DNA from: Streptomyces sp. NBC_00568
GTDB taxonomy: Bacteria > Actinomycetota > Actinomycetes > Streptomycetales > Streptomycetaceae
Direction: 5' to 3'
Assembly (NCBI RefSeq): GCF_026341855.1
Contig: NZ_JAPENW010000001.1
Location: 5,261,001-5,325,000 of the forward strand
Length of the DNA stretch: 64,000 nucleotides
The notes below the pieces were generated by a model. The model made no database searches. It worked only from the letters and a program-made list of their open reading frames with translations, and was not told where the DNA came from. The translations under genes were made by a program, and so were the position numbers. Shown in pieces: positions 58,202 to 64,000 of the stretch (position 1 is the stretch's first letter; every line of letters starts with the position of its first letter).

Positions 58202-60097
58202 TCACGCGTTCGCGCGGCCCGCAGCCCGCGGCACCGGTGAGACCGGGTCGGGCCTGCGCAGGACCGGCGGCGACAGCACCGCCGACGTCGCGTCCCGCTC
58301 ACCCGACGCACCCGACGCACCCGACGCACCCGACGCACCCGACGCACCCGACGCACCCGACTCGTTCGCGGCGTCCGGGACCGCCCGGCCGGCCGTCTCG
58401 AACTCCAGCACCCACACGTCGTTGACGCCCTCGCGCAGGACCGGACCGGGCACGTACAGCGAACGCTGCGGCCCCACGGACCAGTAGCGGCCCAGATTGA
58501 ACCCGTTGATCCACACGAACCCCCGCGTCCAACCCGGGAGTTCGAGGAAGGCGTCCCCGGCGCCGCTCACCTCGACCGTGCCGCGGTACAGCCCAGGGGA
58601 ACCGTCTCCCGGCAGCCCCCCGAACGGCACCCGCCCGACGTCCCCGTCCAGCGCGTCCAGCCGCAGCCCCCGCGCCCGCACCCCGTGCAGATACTGCCGC
58701 TCGTGCAGCACACCCCCGGTGATGCCCTTCGACTCGCCCGACCGCGGACCGTAGTTGACCCGCCCGAGCGACTCCACCCACAGCTCCACACGCGCGTGCC
58801 CCGCGACCGGCTCCTCGAGCCGCGGCTCGTCCTCCGTGAGCACCCCGGCCCGCACCCCGTCCACGTACACGACCGCCAGATCCCGCAGCCCCCGCACCGA
58901 CAGCGGGTACGGCTGCCGGGGTCCCGGCACCCTCACCTCGTACTTGACCAGCCCCCGGTCCACGCCCAGTTCCTCGAACGTCGGCGGCACGGCGTACTCC
59001 GCCCCGACACCCCCCGCCGCCTCCAGCACGGCGTCCGCCGAGGCCCACCCGTGAAGACCGACCGTCGCGGACGCGCCCAGCCGGGCCGGCGCCGACGGCG
59101 GATCGGGCAGCGGGCCCTCCGCGTACGCGGCGAGAACCTCCCGGAAGCGCCAGAACTTCTCGGTCGGGCGCCCGAGTTCATCGATCGGGGCGTCGTAGTC
59201 GTAGGACGTGACGTCCGGCTCCAGCGAACCGTCGTGCAGCGCGCCACCGCCCCGGTTGGCGCCCGCCCAGCCCGCGAAGTTGGTCCCGCCGTGCGCCATG
59301 TACAGATTGACCGACGCCCCGCACTCCAGGATCTCCCGCAACTCCCTTGCCGCGTCCCCCGGATCGCGTACGACATGACCGGCGCCCCAGTGGTCGAACC
59401 AGCCGCACCAGAACTCCATGCACATCAGCGGCCCCACGGGCCGGTGCCGCCGCAGCACCGCGAACGCCTGGCGCGCACCCGAACCGAAGTTCGCCGTCGC
59501 CAGGACACCGGGCACCGAGCCGCCCGTCAGCATGTGATCCTCGGGGCCGTCCGACGTGAACAGCGGAACACTCACCCCCTCGGCACGCAACAGCTCCGCC
59601 AGCCACCCCAGATACACCCCGTCCGAGCCGTAGCTGCCGTACTCGTTCTCCACCTGCACCATCAGCACCGGACCGCCGCGGTCGACCTGCCGCGACACGA
59701 TCTCCGGCAGCAGCACACGGAACCAGCGCTCCACCTGCCCCCGGTACTCCGCGTCCCGGGTCCGCGGCCGCCCCGTCAGCCAGTACGGCAGCCCGCCGTT
59801 GTCCCACTCCGCGCAGATGTACGGACCCGGCCGCACGATCGCCCACAGCCCCGCCGCGCGCGCCGCGTCCAGGAAACGGCCCAGCGCGGCCACATCCCGC
59901 ACCTCGCCGGGACGCGGCTCGTGGAGGTTCCACGGAACGTACGTCTCCACACAGTTCAGCCCCAGCGCCCGCAGCATCCCCAGCCGGTGCGCCCACTGCT
60001 CCTCGTGCACCCGGAAGTAGTGCAGCGCGCCGGACAGCAGCCGCACCGGGCGCCCGTGCAGCAGAAAATCGGTGTCCCCCACCGCGAACTCGCTCAT
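58202..60097 (-). CDS. GH35 beta-galactosidase
   Basis: 631 residues, cytoplasmic (no signal). GH35 signatures: LLSGALHYFRVHEEQWAHRL, GLNCVETYVPWNLHEP, PGPYICAEWDNGGLPYWL, acid/base Glu in VQVENEYGSYG, nucleophile Glu in MEFWCGWFDHWG, and AHGGTNFAGWAGANRGGG. Beta-sandwich domains follow. Near the C-terminus is a run of six GAS tripeptides encoded by a 9-bp repeat. Divergent from the AraC regulator with a 96-base gap. Probably hydrolyses plant beta-galactosides. Confidence 0.94.
   Translation of the reverse strand: MSEFAVGDTDFLLHGRPVRLLSGALHYFRVHEEQWAHRLGMLRALGLNCVETYVPWNLHEPRPGEVRDVAALGRFLDAARAAGLWAIVRPGPYICAEWDNGGLPYWLTGRPRTRDAEYRGQVERWFRVLLPEIVSRQVDRGGPVLMVQVENEYGSYGSDGVYLGWLAELLRAEGVSVPLFTSDGPEDHMLTGGSVPGVLATANFGSGARQAFAVLRRHRPVGPLMCMEFWCGWFDHWGAGHVVRDPGDAARELREILECGASVNLYMAHGGTNFAGWAGANRGGGALHDGSLEPDVTSYDYDAPIDELGRPTEKFWRFREVLAAYAEGPLPDPPSAPARLGASATVGLHGWASADAVLEAAGGVGAEYAVPPTFEELGVDRGLVKYEVRVPGPRQPYPLSVRGLRDLAVVYVDGVRAGVLTEDEPRLEEPVAGHARVELWVESLGRVNYGPRSGESKGITGGVLHERQYLHGVRARGLRLDALDGDVGRVPFGGLPGDGSPGLYRGTVEVSGAGDAFLELPGWTRGFVWINGFNLGRYWSVGPQRSLYVPGPVLREGVNDVWVLEFETAGRAVPDAANESGASGASGASGASGASGASGERDATSAVLSPPVLRRPDPVSPVPRAAGRANA
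58301..58363 (-). repeat. 9-bp tandem repeat coding for (GAS)n
   Basis: ACCCGACGC occurs six times exactly, then once as ACCCGACTC, encoding a Gly-Ala-Ser run in the C-terminal tail of the beta-galactosidase. Perfect copies suggest recent expansion. Confidence 0.9.
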
Positions 60098-60193
60098 GGC
60101 CACACCATCACCCCTGGCGGCGGGCGCGTCCATGGACAAAGATCGTCGCTGATTGGACGGAACGAAGAGACCGACCGGGCGGGACGAACACGG

Positions 60194-61078
60194 ATGTACC
60201 AGACCTGGACGCGCTACCTCACCCCCGGCCCCGTCCACCTCCGCCTCGGCCTCGCCTGCCTCGGCGTCGGCCTCCAGCACGGCGAACTGCCCGCCGTCGG
60301 CCCCCGCACCCTCGACCACCACGTCGCCGTCCTGATCAGCGAGGGCAGCGGCTGGTACCGCACCCCCGACGGACGACACCACCCGGTCACCGCGCCCGCC
60401 CTGATCTGGCTCACCCCCGGCACCCCCCACCACTACGGGCCCGACCCCGCCTGGGACGAGTGCTTCGTCGACTTCACCGGACCCGCCACCACGACGTACA
60501 CCGAACTCGGCTTCATCGAACCCGGCCGGCCCGTCGTACCCCTCTCCGACGCGGCCGGCGCCCGCACCGTCGTCGCCCGCATCGCCCGCGCCGCCCGCCG
60601 CGGCAACCCCCTCCTCGAGGCCGAGACCGGCGCCGCCGTCCACGAACTCCTCGTCGCCCTGCGCCGCGCCCGCGCCGACCTCGCCCCCGACGGCGACGAA
60701 GTCCTCCAGGCCCTCGCCCGCGACGCGTTCAAGCCGATGTCCGTCGCCGACCACGCGGCCCGGCACGGCATGACCCCCGCCGAACTGCGCACCGCCGTCC
60801 GCCGCGGCGCCGGACGCAGCCCCAAGGACTACCTCCTCGGCATCCGCCTCGGCCACGCCAAGGAACTCCTCGCCGCCACCGAACTTCCCGTCGCCGCCGT
60901 CGCCCGCCGCGTCGGCTACGACGACCCCGCCTACTTCTCCCGCCTCTTCACCCGCCGCGTCGGCACACCCCCCGCCCGCTTCCGCGAACAGCAGCGCCGC
61001 ACCGCCCCCGGCGACTGGAACGACCGCGTCCCGGACCCCGACGATCCGCCCATGATCGAACCCCGACGGGCCACGTAG
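60194..61078 (+). CDS. AraC-family transcriptional regulator
   Basis: 294 residues. An AraC-type cupin sensor occupies about 1-170 (LDHHVAVLISEGSGWYRTPDGRHHPV, ALIWLTPGTPHHYGPDPAWDECFVDFTGP). The two-HTH domain ends PKDYLLGIRLGHAKELLAATELPVAAVARRVGYDDPAYFSRLFTRRVGTPPARFRE. Divergent from the beta-galactosidase; it is the likely regulator of that gene. Confidence 0.92.
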   Translation: MYQTWTRYLTPGPVHLRLGLACLGVGLQHGELPAVGPRTLDHHVAVLISEGSGWYRTPDGRHHPVTAPALIWLTPGTPHHYGPDPAWDECFVDFTGPATTTYTELGFIEPGRPVVPLSDAAGARTVVARIARAARRGNPLLEAETGAAVHELLVALRRARADLAPDGDEVLQALARDAFKPMSVADHAARHGMTPAELRTAVRRGAGRSPKDYLLGIRLGHAKELLAATELPVAAVARRVGYDDPAYFSRLFTRRVGTPPARFREQQRRTAPGDWNDRVPDPDDPPMIEPRRAT

Positions 61079-61089
61079 GGTTGACTTTC

Positions 61090-61461
61090 ATGACCACCAG
61101 CAAGCCCCAGGAAGTCGATCCCGCCGTCAGCACGGAACTCGCCCGGCTGCGCGACAGCATCGACAACATCGACGCCGCCGTCGTCCACATGCTCGCCGAA
61201 CGCTTCAAGTGCACCCAGCAGGTCGGCCACCTCAAAGCAGCCCACCAGCTGCCGCCCGCCGACCCCTCCCGCGAGGCCCACCAGATCGCCCGGCTGCGCC
61301 GCCTCGCCGAGAGCGCCAAACTCGATCCGGCCTTCGCCGAAAAGCTGCTCACTTTCATCATCGCCGAGGTCATCCGGCACCACGAGCGCATCGCCGACGA
61401 CGCGGGCGGCGACACGGCCGAACCGGCCGACACGGCCGACACGGCCGACACGGGGGAGTGA
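61090..61461 (+). CDS. Chorismate mutase (AroQ type)
   Basis: 123 residues. The AroQ fold: LARLRDSIDNIDAAVVHMLAERFKCTQQVGHLKA with the catalytic Arg and Lys, then DPSREAHQIARLRRLAESAKLDPAFAEKLLTFIIAEVIRHHERI. It converts chorismate to prephenate for Phe/Tyr. Its tail (GGDTAEPADTADTADTGE) has (DTA) repeats. Twelve bases after the AraC gene. It is not linked to the trp genes in this window. Confidence 0.93.
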   Translation: MTTSKPQEVDPAVSTELARLRDSIDNIDAAVVHMLAERFKCTQQVGHLKAAHQLPPADPSREAHQIARLRRLAESAKLDPAFAEKLLTFIIAEVIRHHERIADDAGGDTAEPADTADTADTGE

Positions 61462-61642
61462 CACCGGCGGACCGCGGCGCGCACCCCGTGCAGCGCGCTC
61501 CCGCGCAGTGCACCACCGCGCAGTTCCCGCCGAACACGCCGCGCCGGTCCCCGCCGCCGAGGACCTCCGCCACCACCACGGGCACGCGTCGGACGTCCCT
61601 ACGGGCATAAGCTGGTACGTCCAAACGAGGGGACGCCGGGCC

Positions 61643-62212
61643 ATGCCGTCGGATGCCAAGATCCTCATCGTCGACGACCACGAGGACACCCTGTACGCCC
61701 TGGAAAGCGCCCTGGCCCCGCTCGGCTACCGGGTCGGGCGCGCCACCGGCGGCGACGAGGCACTCAAGGAAGTCCTGCGCGGCCAGGTCGCCCTGCTCCT
61801 CCTCGACGTCCGTATGCCCGGCGTCGGCGGCCTCGACGTGGTCCGCTACATGCGGCGCGTCGAACAGACCCAGCACATCCCCGTCATCCTGCTCACCGGC
61901 TTCGGCCCGGACACCGAACTCACCGCCACCGCGTTCGCCCTCGGCGTCGCCGACCTCCTCATGAAACCGGTCGACCCCTGGGCCCTGCGCACCAAGGTCC
62001 GCTACCTCTACGAAGCCCACCGCCGCCACCAGGCCCTCGAAGAGGAACTGCGCGAACTGCGCGCCCTCGTCAAGGAACACACCCCGGACCCCGCCCTCGC
62101 ACACCCCGACGCGCACATCCCCGGCCGCCGCCGGTCCCCACAGGACCCGCGCCCACAGGACCCGCGCCCGCCGCGGGACGGCGACCGCATGGAACAGGGC
62201 CGCACGCCGTAA
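61643..62212 (+). CDS. Single-domain response regulator
   Basis: 189 residues: one receiver domain (ILIVDDHEDTLYALESALAPLGY, phosphoacceptor Asp in LLLDVRMPGVGG, Thr in ILLTGFGPD, Lys in MKPVDPW) and a coiled tail of about 50 residues (RRHQALEEELRELRALVKEH) then a basic, Pro-rich end. No output domain and no histidine kinase neighbour. Probably works through protein contacts. The gap to 61642 holds no gene. Confidence 0.9.
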   Translation: MPSDAKILIVDDHEDTLYALESALAPLGYRVGRATGGDEALKEVLRGQVALLLLDVRMPGVGGLDVVRYMRRVEQTQHIPVILLTGFGPDTELTATAFALGVADLLMKPVDPWALRTKVRYLYEAHRRHQALEEELRELRALVKEHTPDPALAHPDAHIPGRRRSPQDPRPQDPRPPRDGDRMEQGRTP

Positions 62213-62296
62213 CCGCAGCCTGTGACCAGGCGGCGACAAAGCGCGTATACCGGACCACCTCTGTGTCCCGTCTGCCGTATCGGGCAGCATGTGCTC

Positions 62297-64000
62297 ATGT
62301 CCGTACTGACGCGCGACGAAGCGCAGACCCGTGCCAAGCTCCTCGATGTCCACCACTACGGGATCGAACTCGACGTGACAGGAGGGGACGAGACCTTCGA
62401 CTCCCTCACCGTCATCCGGTTCACCACCCGCGCCGACGCGGACACCTTCGTCGAGCTGAAGCCCGCCGAACTGCGCTCCGTCACCCTCGACGGCCGGCCC
62501 CTCGACCCCAAGACCCTCGACGAGAACCGGCTGCCCCTCAAGGGACTCACCGCCGGCGAGCACGAACTGCGCGTCGACGCCTCCATGCGCTACTCCCGCA
62601 CCGGGGAGGGCATGCACCGCTTCACCGACCCCACCGACGGCGAGACCTACCTCTACACCCAGCTCTTCATGGAAGACGTCCAGCGCGTCTTCGCCGCCTT
62701 CGACCAGCCCGACCTCAAGTCCGTCTTCGAGCTGACCGTCACCGCACCCGAAGGCTGGACCGTCCTCGCCAACGGCGTCACCGAACACCTCGGACACGGC
62801 CACTGGAAGGCCGCGCCCACCCCCCTCATCTCCACCTACCTCGTCGCCGTCGCCGCCGGCCCCTGGCACTCCGTACGCACCGAGCACCGCGGCCTCCCCT
62901 TCGGCCTCCACTGCCGCCGCTCCCTCGCCCCGTACCTCGACGCCGACGCCGACGAGATCCTCGACATCACCCGCTCCTGCTACGACCGCTACCACGAGAA
63001 GTTCGACGAGCCCTACCCCTTCGACTCCTACGACCAGGCGTTCGTCCCCGAATTCAACGCCGGCGCCATGGAGAACCCCGGACTCGTCACCTTCCGCGAC
63101 GAGTTCATCTACCGCTCCGCCGTCACCGACACCGAACGCCAGACCCGCGCCATGGTCATCGCCCACGAGATGGCCCACATGTGGTTCGGCGACCTCGTCA
63201 CCCTGCGCTGGTGGGACGACATCTGGCTCAACGAGTCCTTCGCCGAGTACATGGGCTACCAGACCCTCACCGAAGCCACCCGCTTCACGGACACCTGGGT
63301 CGACTTCGGCGTAGCCCGCAAGTCCTGGGGCTACGACGCCGACCAGCGCCCCTCCACCCACCCCGTCGCCCCCGACCCCGACTCGGTCCCCGACACCGCG
63401 TCCGCCATGCTCAACTTCGACGGCATCTCCTACGCCAAGGGCGCCTCCGCCCTGCGCCAGCTCGTCGCCTGGCTCGGCGAGAAGGACTTCCTCGCCGGCA
63501 TCAACACCCACTTCGCCCGCCACAAGTTCGGCAACGCCACCCTCGCCGACTTCATCGACAACCTCGCCTCCGCCACCGAACGCGACGTACACGCCTGGGC
63601 CGACGCCTGGCTGCGCACCACCGGCGTCGACACCCTCAGGCCCGCGATCACCGAAGCCGACGGCCAATGGCAGCTCACCGTCGACCACGAGGGCAGCCGC
63701 CCCCACCGCATCGCCGCCGGCGCCTACGACACCGTCCCCGGCGAGAGCGACCGCCTGGTCCTGCGCGACCGCTTCGAACTCGACGTCCCCCAGGCCGGCC
63801 CCGCGGACCCCCGCCCCGGCCGCCGCCCCGACCTGCTCCTCCTCAACGACGGCGACCTCTCCTACGCCAAGGTCCGCTTCGACACCAAGTCCTTCCAGAC
63901 CGTACGAGCCGCCCTCTCCGGCCTCCCCGACCCCCTCACCCGGGCCGTCGTCTGGAACGCCCTGCGCGACGCCGTACGCGACGGCGAACTCCCCGCCATG
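62297..64000 (+). CDS. pepN: Aminopeptidase N, 5' part
   Basis: 568 codons visible; the gene runs off the window. M1 metallopeptidase: GAMENPGL exopeptidase motif (FNAGAMENPGLVTF), zinc motif HEMAHMWFGDLVT with downstream Glu in NESFAEYMGY. N-terminal beta-saddle region 1-200 is typical. Cytosolic; removes N-terminal residues from peptides. ATG 62297 is taken; an in-frame GTG at 62291 is possible. Confidence 0.95.
   Translation, partial: MSVLTRDEAQTRAKLLDVHHYGIELDVTGGDETFDSLTVIRFTTRADADTFVELKPAELRSVTLDGRPLDPKTLDENRLPLKGLTAGEHELRVDASMRYSRTGEGMHRFTDPTDGETYLYTQLFMEDVQRVFAAFDQPDLKSVFELTVTAPEGWTVLANGVTEHLGHGHWKAAPTPLISTYLVAVAAGPWHSVRTEHRGLPFGLHCRRSLAPYLDADADEILDITRSCYDRYHEKFDEPYPFDSYDQAFVPEFNAGAMENPGLVTFRDEFIYRSAVTDTERQTRAMVIAHEMAHMWFGDLVTLRWWDDIWLNESFAEYMGYQTLTEATRFTDTWVDFGVARKSWGYDADQRPSTHPVAPDPDSVPDTASAMLNFDGISYAKGASALRQLVAWLGEKDFLAGINTHFARHKFGNATLADFIDNLASATERDVHAWADAWLRTTGVDTLRPAITEADGQWQLTVDHEGSRPHRIAAGAYDTVPGESDRLVLRDRFELDVPQAGPADPRPGRRPDLLLLNDGDLSYAKVRFDTKSFQTVRAALSGLPDPLTRAVVWNALRDAVRDGELPAM

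Noticed and set aside
58202..60856. An 884-codon frame extending the beta-galactosidase over the AraC gene
   Set aside because: The extension is antisense to the AraC coding region; the ATG at 60097 starts the conserved domain.

Overview
The window is high-GC actinobacterial DNA, very probably from a Streptomyces. It shows GTG/TTG starts, tightly overlapping genes, rare TTA codons, the his and trp clusters in the order typical of that genus, a PriA isomerase that normally covers both HisA and TrpF, and VIT, gltBD, rhomboid and secreted-enzyme genes in between. I saw no rRNA, tRNA, CRISPR array, insertion sequence or prophage.

Layout. (1) 1-2970: end of a histidine operon (hisB end, a small membrane protein, hisH, priA, a RidA-family gene, hisF), closed by a strong hairpin. 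(2) 3.4-11.9 kb: a secreted PET-hydrolase/cutinase-like esterase, a large LuxR regulator and a PucR-type regulator. They are followed by an ArsR-type repressor and MFS exporter pair behind a perfect 18-bp inverted repeat, and a TIGR03085-type gene. (3) 12.1-21.7 kb: hisI-trpE, three small membrane proteins, trpC-trpM-trpB-trpA, a DsbA-like thioredoxin and lgt. (4) 30.6 down to 21.8 kb, minus strand: one long, mostly overlapping operon of four ADP-ribosylglycohydrolase-family genes, a ribokinase, a family III CoA-transferase and a CoA-ester lyase. (5) 30.8-38.0 kb: a VIT-type metal transporter, then gltB-gltD behind a candidate GlnR site. (6) 38.4-44.0 kb: a GH46 chitosanase, a zinc-ribbon rhomboid protease, a VWA protein, a HutD protein, a dispersed palindromic repeat and an orphan cytochrome b of the bc1 type. 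(7) 43.9-54.3 kb: eleven genes matching, by family, order and orientation, the mycobacterial KstR2 regulon for degrading the last two steroid rings (two FadE, IpdF-type SDR, KstR2-type TetR, FadA6, IpdC, IpdB, IpdA, EchA20 and two more SDRs). Both divergent promoters carry a near-match to the KstR2 operator. (8) 54.5-64 kb: ankyrin protein, zinc metallopeptidase, trypsin-like protease, GNAT acetyltransferase, GH35 beta-galactosidase with a divergent AraC regulator, chorismate mutase, a single-domain response regulator, and the 5' part of an aminopeptidase N gene running off the window.

The most interesting content is the steroid C/D-ring cluster, which is compact, self-regulated and without an obvious FadD3 ligase. 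Next come the ADP-ribosylglycohydrolase/ribokinase operon, with one apparently degenerate member and an octapeptide repeat tail, and several regulatory signals: the perfect operator before the ArsR gene, a candidate GlnR box before gltB, and TTA codons in three genes.
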